A DNA stretch of 59,184 bases from an uncultured Ectothiorhodospiraceae bacterium. GTDB taxonomy: Bacteria > Pseudomonadota > Gammaproteobacteria > UBA9214. Below are positions 43,468-53,983 of this stretch, piece after piece; the first letter of the stretch is position 1; the number at the start of each line of letters is the position of its first letter. The stretch covers positions 1 through 59,184 of the forward strand of contig CAMYIX010000061.1 of the NCBI GenBank assembly GCA_947258615.1, given 5' to 3'. The translations under genes were made by a program, and so were the position numbers. The notes beneath the pieces were generated by a model, which saw only the letters and a list, made by a program, of their open reading frames with translations, was not told the DNA's origin and ran no database searches.

Positions 43468-44673
43468 GTGATCGAGGAATTCTCCCGCATAAAGCGTCTG
43501 CCCCCGTACGTCTTCAACATTGTCAATGAGTTGAAGGCGACGGCCCGTGCGCGCGGTGAGGATATCATCGATTTCGGTATGGGAAATCCCGATCAGCCCA
43601 CGCCGCCGCATATCGTCGAGAAGCTGGTCGAGGCGGCGCAGCGCGGCGATACCCACCGCTACTCGCTGTCGCGCGGGATCCCGCGGCTGCGCAAGGCCAT
43701 CTGCGACTGGTACGGGCGGCGCTACGATGTCGACCTGGACTATGACCGCCATGCCATTGTCACCATCGGTTCCAAGGAGGGGCTGGCGCACCTGGCCCTG
43801 GCCACCATGGGTCCGGGCGACGCCGTGCTGGTTCCCAATCCGGCCTATCCCATCCATCCCTACGGGTTTGCCATCGCCGGGGCGGACATCCGCCATGTGC
43901 CGCTGCGCCCGGGTGTCGATTTCTTCGCCGAGCTGGAGAAGGCCATCAAGGACTCCTGGCCGCGGCCCAAGATGCTGATACTCAACTTTCCCGGCAACCC
44001 GACCACCCAGTGTGTCGAGCTGGAGTTCTTCGAGAAGGTGGTCGACATCGCGCGCGAGAACGAGATCTGGGTGGTGCAGGACCTGGCCTATGCCGACCTG
44101 GTCTTCGATGGCTATCAGGCGCCTTCGATTCTGCAGGTGGACGGTGCCATGGATGTGGCGGTTGAGTTCTTCTCGCTGTCCAAGAGCTACAACATGCCGG
44201 GCTGGCGGGTCGGCTTCATGTGCGGCAACGAGACCCTGGTGGCGGCACTGGCGCGCATCAAGTCCTACCTGGACTACGGCATGTTCACGCCCATCCAGGT
44301 CGCGGCGATCACCGCGCTGGACGGTCCCCAGGATTGCGTGCGGGAAATCGCAGAGAACTACCGTGGCCGTCGTAATGTCCTGTGCGAGGGCCTGAATTCC
44401 CTGGGCTGGCCGGTGGAGAAGCCCAGGGCAACCATGTTCGTCTGGGCACCCATACCGGAACCCTACCGGGAAATGGGCTCGCTCGAGTTTTCCAAGAAAC
44501 TGCTGGTGGACGCGCGTGTCGCCGTGTCGCCGGGGGTCGGTTTCGGCTCCTACGGCGACGACCACGTGCGTTTCAGTCTTATCGAGAACAAGCACCGTAC
44601 CCGTCAGGCCATTCGCGGTATCCGCGACATGTTCCGCAAGGACCTCGGCCTGGCGCATGCCTCAGGAGGATAA
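43468..44673 (+). CDS. alaC: Alanine/aspartate-type aminotransferase, AlaC family
   Basis: A class I PLP aminotransferase most like E. coli AlaC, which makes alanine from pyruvate and glutamate. Motifs: [64 protein letters not shown], the PLP lysine in [17 protein letters not shown] and [16 protein letters not shown] take the GTG at 43468 (401 residues), which reproduces the AlaC N-terminus; the frame stays open upstream to 43333. hom follows after 5 bases, so in this context it may feed aspartate-family amino acid synthesis. Confidence 0.9.
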   Translation: MIEEFSRIKRLPPYVFNIVNELKATARARGEDIIDFGMGNPDQPTPPHIVEKLVEAAQRGDTHRYSLSRGIPRLRKAICDWYGRRYDVDLDYDRHAIVTIGSKEGLAHLALATMGPGDAVLVPNPAYPIHPYGFAIAGADIRHVPLRPGVDFFAELEKAIKDSWPRPKMLILNFPGNPTTQCVELEFFEKVVDIARENEIWVVQDLAYADLVFDGYQAPSILQVDGAMDVAVEFFSLSKSYNMPGWRVGFMCGNETLVAALARIKSYLDYGMFTPIQVAAITALDGPQDCVREIAENYRGRRNVLCEGLNSLGWPVEKPRATMFVWAPIPEPYREMGSLEFSKKLLVDARVAVSPGVGFGSYGDDHVRFSLIENKHRTRQAIRGIRDMFRKDLGLAHASGG

Positions 44674-44678
44674 ATCAG

Positions 44679-45995
<1,317 letters not shown>

Positions 45996-46042
45996 TTACC
46001 CATTTCATTTCTTATGCGCCGCAAGCCGGCGAGGAATAACGC

Positions 46043-47188
46043 ATGTCTACTGGATCCCGCTATACAGGATTGATCGAACACTATCGCGACCGTCTGCCGG
46101 TGTCTGCCGACACCCGCGTCATCAGCCTGGGTGAGGGCAATACGCCGCTGGTGCAACTGGAAAACATCCCGCGTGAAATCGGCAAGGATATCGAACTCTA
46201 CATCAAGTACGAGGGCCTCAACCCGACCGGTTCATTCAAGGATCGTGGCATGACCATGGCGGTGACCCGGGCGGTAGAGGAGGGCAGCCGGGCCGTGCTG
46301 TGCGCCTCCACGGGCAACACCTCGGCCGCGGCGGCTGCCTATGCCGCACGGGCCGGCATCACCGCGTTTGTCATCATCCCCGAAGGCAAGATCGCGCTGG
46401 GCAAGCTGGCCCAGGCCATGATCCACGGCGCCGTGGTACTGCAGATCAAGGGGAATTTCGACGTCGGCATGCGCCTGGTCAAGGAGGTGGCCAGTGAGGC
46501 CCCGGTCACCGTCGTCAACTCCATCAATCCCTATCGCCTGCAGGGCCAGAAGACCGCTGCCTTCGAGATTGTCGACGAACTCGGGCGGGCGCCGGACTAC
46601 CACTGCCTGCCGGTCGGTAATGCCGGCAATATCACCGCCCACTGGATCGGCTATTGTGAATACGCCCATCACGATGAGGGCGAGGTCACGGCTGCGTGCG
46701 GCTTTTGCGAAGGCGCGTCCTGTGCCTACGGTGGCCGGGGCGTGACCGATACCCGCCCCGTCATGGTCGGTTACCAGGCCGCCGGTGCCGCTCCGTTCAT
46801 GCGCGGTGCCATGGTGGACCACCCGGAAACGGTGGCCACGGCGATCCGCATTGGTCACCCGCAGTCCTGGGACAAGGCCTGGAAGGTCAGGGAAGAGTCC
46901 GGCGGCTGGTTTGATGAATGCTCCGACGAGGAGATCCTGGCGGCTCAGAAGCTGCTTACCTCGCGCGAGGGGATCTTCTGCGAGCCGGCCTCGGCGACCT
47001 CGGTCGCGGGCGCGCTGCGTGATATCCAGTCCGGCAAGATCCCGGAAGGCAGCACCGTGGTGTGCACCCTCACCGGTCACGGTCTCAAGGACCCGGACAC
47101 GGCCATCAAGCAGTGCGAGGGCGCCATGCAGACCGTCGATGCCGAACTCGACGCCGTCAAGGACGCCATCCTGAAACACCTGGCGTGA
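46043..47188 (+). CDS. thrC: Threonine synthase with cysteine-containing insertion
   Basis: A PLP enzyme converting O-phosphohomoserine to threonine. Its 381 residues have [15 protein letters not shown], the PLP lysine in [33 protein letters not shown], the phosphate loop [15 protein letters not shown] and the late [12 protein letters not shown]. Between [13 protein letters not shown] and [15 protein letters not shown] is a stretch of about 25 residues with cysteines at 205, 219, 222 and 227, longer than in the short ThrC forms I know. Its role is unknown. hom-thrC order is standard. The 521-base stretch after it carries repeats. Confidence 0.95.
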   Translation: MSTGSRYTGLIEHYRDRLPVSADTRVISLGEGNTPLVQLENIPREIGKDIELYIKYEGLNPTGSFKDRGMTMAVTRAVEEGSRAVLCASTGNTSAAAAAYAARAGITAFVIIPEGKIALGKLAQAMIHGAVVLQIKGNFDVGMRLVKEVASEAPVTVVNSINPYRLQGQKTAAFEIVDELGRAPDYHCLPVGNAGNITAHWIGYCEYAHHDEGEVTAACGFCEGASCAYGGRGVTDTRPVMVGYQAAGAAPFMRGAMVDHPETVATAIRIGHPQSWDKAWKVREESGGWFDECSDEEILAAQKLLTSREGIFCEPASATSVAGALRDIQSGKIPEGSTVVCTLTGHGLKDPDTAIKQCEGAMQTVDAELDAVKDAILKHLA

Positions 47189-47252
47189 CTTTAGTCGCGC
47201 TTCACCACCGGGACACCGGGGTCGCAATTCCGACAACACATCAAAAAAACAC

Positions 47253-47681
47253 TCACCGCAGAGGCGCAAAGGACGCAGAGAAACTCAGGAAATATTCAAT
47301 GTAAAACCCTATGGCGATTCAGCCTGTAGGTTGGGCAAAGCGCAGCGTGCCCAACAATCAGTTTTATGTTGGGCACGTCGCTGACGCTCCTTTGCCCAAC
47401 CTGCGTGCCTGTATATAACCATTCACCGCAAAGGCGCAAAGTAAAATAATGATTCACCGCAGAGACGCCGAAGGCGCAGAGAAAACATTCCGTAGAATAT
47501 CGAAAATATTTCACCGCAAAGAGGTAATGAACACAAAGTGAAAAGAATTATCCGGGTGAATGAGGTGTTGGATTTTCGAAATAATTATTTCTTTTCTCTG
47601 CGTCCTTTGCGTCTCTGCGGTGAATTGTTGTTGATGGATCCCGGGATAATTTTCTCTGCGTCCTCGGCGTCTCTGCGGTAG
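47253..47681. repeat. CACCGCARAG repeat cluster, locus B
   Basis: The 521-base gap between thrC and the next gene holds at least six arms. Forward arms begin near 47253, 47423, 47453 and 47511; inverted arms lie near 47592-47622 and 47651-47680. Forward arms share CACCGCARAGRCGC; inverted ones end TCTCTGCGGT. Most arms read CGCAGAG, some CGCAAAG. A second, unrelated inverted repeat sits among them at 47326-47404. No gene is credible here; translations give only spurious Gln/Arg-rich peptides. Confidence 0.9.
47326..47404. repeat. GTAGGTTGGGCAAAG inverted repeat
   Basis: The left arm GTAGGTTGGGCAAAG continues to GCGTGCCCAACA; the right arm reads TGTTGGGCACG and ends CTTTGCCCAACCTGCG. Each arm contains its own TTGGGCA/TGCCCAA pair, so the sequence can fold as one long hairpin or two short ones. 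It resembles a dispersed repeat seen in many gammaproteobacteria with no known transposase. Here it has landed inside the CACCGCARAG cluster. Confidence 0.8.
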
Positions 47682-47709
47682 GTATTGCGTTTGAAAAATA
47701 TCAATCATT

Positions 47710-48756
47710 TTGTCTGACCCGGTGAACAAGCTGGTGCTGGTGGTGCCGGGTCTGTGCGGCCCGGGTGGTGAGGATCCGTTTTCCAGTCTGCCTGGCGGTC
47801 ACCCGCAGGCCCTGGAGAAACTGCTGGCACGGGCCGGCGTAAAGCGCGATGCCCCATGGAACCTCGATGCCACCCTGGGCGGATTTTTCGGTCTGTCCGT
47901 CGGTACGCCGGCGACACTGCCGGTGGCGCCGCTGACCTGGCTGGCCGATACCGGCAGCGCTCCAAGGGGCTATGTCATGCGCGCCGACCCGGTGCACCTG
48001 CGCGCGGACCAGTCCAGCCTGCGGCTGTTCGACAGCCGGGCGTTCTCCATCGAACCGGATGAGGCCCGGCAACTGGCCGCGAGTTTTAACGAGCTGTACC
48101 GCGACCGCGGCTGGCATCTGGAGGTGGTCGCGCCGGCGCGCTGGTACCTGGCACTTGCCGAGCCCCCGATTCTGGAGACCCGCTCACCCTCGGAATGCGC
48201 CGGGCGGGACATCAATGAACTGTTGCCACGCGGCGCGCACAGCCGCGAATGGCATGCCCTGCTGAACGAGGTCCAGATGCTGTTTCACGCGCACCCGGTC
48301 AACGCGGCGCGCGAGCAGCGCGGTGAACCGGCCATCAACAGCATCTGGCCATGGGGCGGGGGGGTGCTGCCCGCTGCAGCCGAGACATCGCTTGCGGGTG
48401 TCATAACCGACCAGCCGCTGGTGATGGGGCTGGCGCAGCTGGCCGGTATTCCCCGGCGTGACCTGCCGGCGGACGCTACAGAACTGGCAGCCGGCCTGGT
48501 CGAAGGGCATTATCTCGTTGTCATCGATTCCCTGGCAGCGGCGATGCAGTATGCGGATGCCGGGGCCTGGGCCAAGGGACTGGGGCAGCTCGAGTCCGCC
48601 TGGTTCCGGCCCCTGCTGGAGCTGATCGGCGCCGGTCGTATCGGACAGCTCGAACTCTATCCCGTCAACGGCAGCTGCTATCGCGTCAGTCGCCAGCTGA
48701 TGCGGCGCTTCTGGAGGCGCCCGCGCAGTCTTGCCCGGCAGTGTCGGCATGATTAG
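47710..48756 (+). CDS. Protein of unknown function upstream of recJ (phosphoglycerate-mutase-like annotation)
   Basis: A 348-residue soluble protein with no signal peptide and no motif I can tie to a reaction. It opens KLVLVVPGLCGPGGEDPFSS and ends in a basic tail. Recognisable blocks are RADPVHLRADQSSLRLFDSR, GRDINELLPRGAHSREWHAL, LNEVQMLFHAHPVN, SIWPWGGGVLP and LVVIDSLAAAMQYAD. Similar genes next to recJ in related bacteria are, as I recall, labelled phosphoglycerate mutase or regulatory protein, a link to the alkaline-phosphatase superfamily; I do not see its metal ligands here. Start is uncertain: TTG at 47710 or GTG at 47722. Confidence 0.7.
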   Translation: MSDPVNKLVLVVPGLCGPGGEDPFSSLPGGHPQALEKLLARAGVKRDAPWNLDATLGGFFGLSVGTPATLPVAPLTWLADTGSAPRGYVMRADPVHLRADQSSLRLFDSRAFSIEPDEARQLAASFNELYRDRGWHLEVVAPARWYLALAEPPILETRSPSECAGRDINELLPRGAHSREWHALLNEVQMLFHAHPVNAAREQRGEPAINSIWPWGGGVLPAAAETSLAGVITDQPLVMGLAQLAGIPRRDLPADATELAAGLVEGHYLVVIDSLAAAMQYADAGAWAKGLGQLESAWFRPLLELIGAGRIGQLELYPVNGSCYRVSRQLMRRFWRRPRSLARQCRHD

Positions 48757-48897
48757 CCTGAAAAGGGGGACATTCTGCTTGTTGGCGTTTCAGGTGAAAG
48801 TCGTGGATGAACAATCGAGAAAAACACAATGCCCCATATTTTTTCGCAGGAAATGCACCGATGCCGGGTGGACCGGCTACCGGGATTGCGGTGAGCC

Positions 48898-50622
48898 ATG
48901 CAAGCTAGGTTGATCGTGCGGCGACAGTCCGCCAGCAAGGCGATTGACTGGCCGGAGAGCGTTCCGCCCCTGCTGCGGCGCGTGTATGGCGCGCGTGCCA
49001 TTGAATCGGCCGCCGAACTGGATTATGCCCTGCAGCACCTCGAACCCCCCGGGCTGCTCGGGGGGCTCGAGGCGGCCGTCGACCTGCTGGAGCAGGCCCT
49101 CCGTGAGGGCCAGCGGATCGTCGTGGTCGGTGACTTCGACGCCGACGGGGCGACCAGCACGGCGCTGTGTCTGCGCGCCCTGCGTGCCATGGGGGCCCGG
49201 GACGTGCGTTACCTGGTGCCGAACCGTTTCGAATTCGGCTACGGGCTGACCCCCGAAATCGTGGCCGTGGCCGCCGGGCTGCGCCCGCACCTGATCATGA
49301 CCGTGGATAACGGTATCTCCAGTCATGCCGGCGTCGAGGCCGCCCGGCAGCAGGGGATCCGCGTGCTGATCACCGATCACCACCTGCCGGGCAGCGTGCT
49401 GCCGCCGGCGGACGCCACCGTCAACCCGAATTCGCCGGGCGATGCATTCCCCAGCAAGAACCTGGCCGGGGTCGGGGTGGCCTTTTATGTCATGCTGGCA
49501 CTGCGCTCCCGCCTGCGCACGCGTGGCTGGTTCGGGCAACAGGGGATCCCGGAACCCAACCTCGGGCGCCTGCTGGACCTGGTGGCGCTGGGAACGGTTG
49601 CGGATGTGGTGCCCCTGGATCGCAACAACCGTATCCTGGTCCAGCACGGTATCCAGCGTATCCGCAGCGGTCAGTGTGTTCCGGGTATCCGCGCATTGCT
49701 GGCGGTGGGCCGGCGCGATGCCGCGCGCTGTGTCTCCACCGACCTTGCCTTTGCCGTCGGTCCGCGCCTCAATGCCGCCGGCCGCCTGGAGGACATGTCG
49801 CTGGGGATCGAATGCCTGTTGACCGACGACGGACACAGCGCCCGTGAAATGGCGGCCCGGCTGGACGCACTCAACCGCGATCGCAAGGAGATCGAGTCCG
49901 ACATGCAAACCCGTGCCCTGGAGGCGATCCGGGAGCTGCACCTGGAGGCTCAGGGACTGCCAACCGGCCTGTGCCTGTTCCATCCCGACTGGCACCAGGG
50001 CGTGATCGGGATCCTCGCGGCACGCATCAAGGAGCGCTTCCATCGCCCGGTGATCGCGTTTGCACGGGTCGGCAACGGTGAGTTGAAAGGCTCGGCGCGC
50101 TCGATCCCGGGATTCCATATTCGCGATGCCCTCGATGCCGTGGCCGCGCACCACCCGGAACTCATCACCCGCTTCGGCGGTCATGCCATGGCGGCCGGGC
50201 TGACGCTGGACGAGGCGCACTACCCGGACTTTGCCGCGGCCTTCGATGCCGAGGCCGCGCGCCTGCTGTCCGCTGAGGACCTGAACCACACCATCCACAG
50301 CGACGGTGAACTGCAGGGGGATGAATTCTCCCTGGAGACCGCGCAGGCCCTGCGCGAGGCCGGTCCCTGGGGACAGGGTTTTCCCGCACCGGTGTTTGAC
50401 GGCCGCTTCAGGCTGATCAGCCAGCGGGTCGTGGGCGAGCGTCACCTGAAGCTGGTGCTGCAGCCGATCGACGGGGAAGGGCAGATCGACGCCATTGCCT
50501 TCAACACCGGTGAGTTGCCGGGATCATGCCCGGAGGTCCGGGCGGCCTATCAACTCGATGTCAATGAATACCGCGGCATGTTGACCGCCCAGCTGGTGGT
50601 GGAGCACATCGAGGCCGTCTGA
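48898..50622 (+). CDS. recJ: Single-stranded-DNA-specific exonuclease RecJ
   Basis: A 5'-3' ssDNA exonuclease for RecF-pathway recombination and mismatch repair. DHH-domain motifs: VVVGDFDADGATSTALC, MTVDNGISSHAG, LITDHHLPG, DLVALGTVADVVPLD and AGRLEDMSLGIECLL. The DHHA1 domain holds CLFHPDWHQGVIGILAARIK and RFGGHAMAAGLTL, and an OB domain lies at the C-terminus. 574 residues. GGTGAG precedes the ATG by 4 bases. prfB follows after 191 bases, as in many gammaproteobacteria. Confidence 0.96.
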   Translation: MQARLIVRRQSASKAIDWPESVPPLLRRVYGARAIESAAELDYALQHLEPPGLLGGLEAAVDLLEQALREGQRIVVVGDFDADGATSTALCLRALRAMGARDVRYLVPNRFEFGYGLTPEIVAVAAGLRPHLIMTVDNGISSHAGVEAARQQGIRVLITDHHLPGSVLPPADATVNPNSPGDAFPSKNLAGVGVAFYVMLALRSRLRTRGWFGQQGIPEPNLGRLLDLVALGTVADVVPLDRNNRILVQHGIQRIRSGQCVPGIRALLAVGRRDAARCVSTDLAFAVGPRLNAAGRLEDMSLGIECLLTDDGHSAREMAARLDALNRDRKEIESDMQTRALEAIRELHLEAQGLPTGLCLFHPDWHQGVIGILAARIKERFHRPVIAFARVGNGELKGSARSIPGFHIRDALDAVAAHHPELITRFGGHAMAAGLTLDEAHYPDFAAAFDAEAARLLSAEDLNHTIHSDGELQGDEFSLETAQALREAGPWGQGFPAPVFDGRFRLISQRVVGERHLKLVLQPIDGEGQIDAIAFNTGELPGSCPEVRAAYQLDVNEYRGMLTAQLVVEHIEAV

Positions 50623-50813
50623 GGGGCCGGGACGGCGAGGGGCGCCCCAGCCCCCGCCGTTGCCCGGTCTTTTCCGGCAAGGCCGGCCGGGGCGTTAATC
50701 CCGGGGATGTCCGTATACACAACACGGCCTGGCGGCCTGGCGGGTGTAGTTTCTGCCGGCCAACAAGGGTATTATGGCGCGCTGAAAATTCTTCTCCCAT
50801 ACAGTGGCTTAAC

Positions 50814-51912
50814 ATGCTAGACCTGAATCCCGTACGAACAATGATCAAGGACCTCGACGGACGTGCCGCGGCCCTTAGGGGGTATCTTTGACCTCGAGGC
50901 CAAGAGCGAGCGTCTGACCGAGGTCGTCCGCGAACTGGAAGACCCTGCCGTCTGGAACAACCCGGAACGCGCCCAGGAGCTGGGGCGTGAGCGTGCGCGC
51001 CTGGAAGAGGTCGTGCTGACGCTGGGCAACATGGCCCAGTCCCTGGAGGATGCCGGGGAGTTGCTGGAGATCGCGGCCGAGGAGGACGACGCGGCCAGCG
51101 TGGAGGAGATCGCGGCCGATGTCACCCGGCTGGAGGCAGAGATCGCCCGGCTGGAATTCCGCCGCATGTTTTCCGGGGAGATGGACGAGTCCAGTGCCTT
51201 CCTCGATATCCAGTCCGGTTCCGGTGGCACCGAGGCCCAGGACTGGGCCGAGATGCTGTTGCGCATGTTCCTGCGCTGGGGCGAGCGCCACGGGTTCAAG
51301 ACCGAGCTGATCGAGGTGTCACCGGGTGAAGTGGCCGGTATCAAGAGTGCCACGGTCAAGTTCGAGGGCGACTATGCCTTCGGCTGGCTGCGCACCGAGA
51401 CCGGGGTTCACCGGCTGGTGAGGAAATCGCCGTTCGATTCCGGCAACCGCCGCCACACCTCGTTCGCGGCGGTGTTCGTGTCTCCGGAAATCGCGGATGA
51501 TTTCGAAATCGACATCAACCCGGCCGACCTGCGCATCGACGTCTACCGCGCCAGCGGTGCGGGCGGGCAGCACGTCAACCGCACGGAATCGGCGGTGCGC
51601 ATCACCCATGCCCCCAGCGGTATCGTGGTGCAATGCCAGAACGACCGTTCCCAGCACAAGAACAAGGCGACGGCGATGAAACAGCTCAAGTCGAAGCTCT
51701 ATGAACTGGAAATGCAGAAGCGCAGCGTGGACCAGCAGGCCGTGGAGGAAACCAAGTCGGACATCGGCTGGGGCAGCCAGATCCGCTCCTACGTGCTGGA
51801 CCAGTCCCGCATCAAGGACCTGCGGACCGGTGTCGAGGTGGGTAATACCCAGGCGGTGCTCGACGGTGACCTCGACCAGTTCATCGAGGCCAGCCTGAAA
51901 AGCGGCCTGTAG
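50814..51912 (+). CDS. prfB: Peptide chain release factor 2, programmed +1 frameshift
   Basis: RF2 releases peptides at UGA and UAA. The first frame, from the ATG at 50814, gives [18 protein letters not shown] then ALRGYL and meets TGA at 50889. Skipping the T at 50889 continues as [13 protein letters not shown] to 51912, so the protein is 365 residues. The downstream part has the UGA-recognition SPF ([12 protein letters not shown]) and the catalytic GGQ ([15 protein letters not shown]). Start spacing to a ribosome-binding site is poor. A TATTAT box near 50770 may be a -10 element. Confidence 0.96.
50877..50892 (+). promoter_or_regulatory. prfB programmed +1 frameshift site
   Basis: AGGGGGTATCTTTGAC: an internal Shine-Dalgarno-like AGGGGG three bases before the slippery CTT, then the in-frame TGA followed by C, the poor termination context typical of this site. 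Low RF2 slows termination at TGA and lets the ribosome slip +1 from CTT to TTT, so RF2 controls its own synthesis. The site is nearly identical to the E. coli one. Confidence 0.96.
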
Positions 51913-51935
51913 CATGGATTTGATCCGTGAACTTC

Positions 51936-52125
51936 AACCGCAAAGACGCAAAGCGCGCAATGAAATCATTAACAATCATTAACAATAAACTCACCGCCGA
52001 GTCGCAGAGGGCACTGAGAATAAAGACAATATATATCAGTATTATATTGGTTTCCTCTGCGTCCTCCGCGTCTCTGCGGTAATATTTTTATGTTTTCTTT
52101 GCGTACCTTGCGCCTTTGCGGTGAA
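51936..52125. repeat. CACCGCARAG nested palindrome, locus C
   Basis: Four arms in nested order fill the prfB-lysS gap. The outer pair is A-type: AACCGCAAAGACGCAAAG at about 51936 and, inverted, CTTTGCG...CCTTTGCGGTGAA ending at 52125. The inner pair is G-type: CTCACCGCCGAGTCGCAGAG at about 51990 and, inverted, CCTCTGCGTCCTCCGCGTCT to GCGGT, ending at 52080. The last arm ends 38 bases before the lysS start. Confidence 0.9.
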
Positions 52126-52163
52126 TGGGTGTTTATAAGTAGATTTGGGAAAACAGACAGACC

Positions 52164-53651
52164 ATGACAGACCAGGATGAAAATGCCCTCATAGCCCAGC
52201 GGCGCACCAAGCTGACTGCGCTGCGCAAGGCCGGCAATGCCTTCCCCAATGATTTCCGCCGCGATGCCATCGCCGGAGAGTTGCATGCCGAATACGATGA
52301 ACATGACAACGAGGCCCTCGAGGTCAGCCCGATCCGCGTCAAGGTGGCCGGGCGGCTCATGGCGAAGCGCATCATGGGCAAGGCCAGCTTTGCCCAGCTG
52401 CAGGACATGTCCGGGCGTATCCAGCTGTTCCTGCAGCGCGATTCCCTGGCCGAGGGTGTCTACAGGGATTTCAAGACCTGGGACATCGGCGATATCGTCG
52501 GGGCCGAGGGCGTGCTGTTCAAGACCAGGACCGGTGAGTTGTCGGTGCGCACCGAGACAATCCGGCTGCTGACCAAGTCACTGCGGCCCCTGCCGGAAAA
52601 GTTTCACGGCCTGGCTGACCAGGAGACCCGCTACCGCCAGCGCTACGTGGACCTCATTATGAACGAGGTCTCGCGCAACACCTTCCGGATGCGCAGCCGT
52701 ATTGTGCAGTACATTCGCCAGTACCTGAATGATCGGGACTACCTCGAGGTGGAAACCCCGATGATGCAGGCCATCCCGGGTGGCGCCACGGCGCGGCCGT
52801 TTTCCACCTACCACCATGCCCTGGACATGGACCTGTTCCTGCGCATCGCCCCCGAGCTGTACCTCAAGCGCCTGGTGGTCGGCGGCTATGAGCGGGTCTA
52901 CGAGATCAACCGGAATTTCCGCAACGAGGGCCTGTCGACGCGCCACAATCCCGAGTTCACCATGCTGGAGTTCTACCAGGCCTACGCCGATTACAATGAC
53001 CTGATGGACCTGACCGAGGACCTGCTGGTGAGCATGACAGCGGACCTGCTCGGCAGTACCACCATCGAGTGCCAGGGCGAGCAATATGATTTCGGCCAGC
53101 CGTTCCGGCGCATGACCGTGCGTGACTCCATCCTGCATTTCAATCCCGAACTCGAGGCAGCCGACATCGACGCCGCCGACAGGGCGCGCGCGCTTGCCGG
53201 GCGGCTCGACATCCCGCTGAAGGACAGCTACGGCCTGGGCAAGGTGCAGATCGAGATCTTCGAGAAGACCGTGGAGGGCCGGCTGGCCGACCCCACCTTC
53301 ATCACCGCCTATCCGACCGAGGTGTCGCCGCTGGCACGGCGCAGCGATGCGGACCCGTTCGTCACCGACCGTTTCGAGTTCTTCGTCGGCGGGCGCGAGA
53401 TTGCCAACGGTTTTTCCGAGCTCAACGATGCCGAGGACCAGGCGGAGCGTTTCCGGATGCAGGTGGAGGAAAAGGAGGCCGGCGACCTGGAGGCCATGCA
53501 CTTCGATGCCGACTACATCCGTGCCCTGGAGCACGGCATGCCGCCGACGGCGGGCGAGGGCATCGGCATCGACCGGTTGGTGATGCTGTTTACCGATTCG
53601 CCCTCGATCCGGGACGTGCTGCTGTTTCCGCACATGCGCCCGGAGGCGTAG
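52164..53651 (+). CDS. lysS: Lysyl-tRNA synthetase, class II
   Basis: Charges tRNA-Lys. 495 residues: an N-terminal OB anticodon-binding domain ([20 protein letters not shown]) and a class II catalytic core with motif 1 ([20 protein letters not shown]), motif 2 ([20 protein letters not shown]) and motif 3 ([20 protein letters not shown]). The [17 protein letters not shown] start is typical. prfB-lysS is a conserved pair; here a repeat of about 190 bases separates them. Confidence 0.97.
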   Translation: MTDQDENALIAQRRTKLTALRKAGNAFPNDFRRDAIAGELHAEYDEHDNEALEVSPIRVKVAGRLMAKRIMGKASFAQLQDMSGRIQLFLQRDSLAEGVYRDFKTWDIGDIVGAEGVLFKTRTGELSVRTETIRLLTKSLRPLPEKFHGLADQETRYRQRYVDLIMNEVSRNTFRMRSRIVQYIRQYLNDRDYLEVETPMMQAIPGGATARPFSTYHHALDMDLFLRIAPELYLKRLVVGGYERVYEINRNFRNEGLSTRHNPEFTMLEFYQAYADYNDLMDLTEDLLVSMTADLLGSTTIECQGEQYDFGQPFRRMTVRDSILHFNPELEAADIDAADRARALAGRLDIPLKDSYGLGKVQIEIFEKTVEGRLADPTFITAYPTEVSPLARRSDADPFVTDRFEFFVGGREIANGFSELNDAEDQAERFRMQVEEKEAGDLEAMHFDADYIRALEHGMPPTAGEGIGIDRLVMLFTDSPSIRDVLLFPHMRPEA

Positions 53652-53729
53652 TTTTAGGGGCCTTCCCCTGATTGAGTGGGTAACACATCAATACAGGCGA
53701 GACGCATTCCTTCTAATGGCAAGGTTGCT

Positions 53730-53774
53730 GGCCGAATGAATTCATTCCTACTGTAGGGCCGAATTCATTCGGCC
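53730..53774. repeat. GAATTCATTC inverted repeat between lysS and mltD
   Basis: GGCCGAATGAATTC (53730-53743) and its exact inverse GAATTCATTCGGCC (53761-53774) flank a 17-base loop. It resembles REP-type palindromes with a GAATTCATTC core known in Pseudomonas and other gammaproteobacteria. It lies between convergent lysS and mltD, so it may end or insulate transcripts. The rest of this 332-base gap (53652-53983) holds the adjoining tandem repeat and no credible gene. Confidence 0.85.
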
Positions 53775-53818
53775 AACGGTATTTCCGGCCAACGGTGTTT
53801 TCGACCAACGGTGTTTCA
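53771..53818. repeat. Three tandem 16-base repeats
   Basis: Three imperfect copies of a 16-base unit, RRCCAACGGTRTTTYC, begin inside the right arm of the GAATTCATTC palindrome. The first two differ at two positions; the third is slightly more diverged. The overlap suggests the tandem array grew from the palindrome end. Confidence 0.8.
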
Positions 53819-53983
53819 TCGTCATCTGTTATCCAGATGCAATCCCAATGTGGGTAATCGCCAATATTCCGAGCCAGGCCAGCTCGCTTGGGGAAGAGCC
53901 AGTCTTAGTTTCCAGATTCTCCTGGCGTCGAGCCCGTCGCTGCACAACCGGGGGATGCCGCCGGTGATGCCGCCCGCGCGGCC

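Noticed and set aside
47253-47681. CRISPR array
   Set aside because: The repeated units vary in sequence, spacing and orientation, and there are no cas genes in the window.
47511-47729. Small frames in the repeat regions giving Gln/Arg-rich peptides such as AETQRTQRKE
   Set aside because: They are translations of the CACCGCARAG repeat arms. The same peptides recur at each locus and have no ribosome-binding site.
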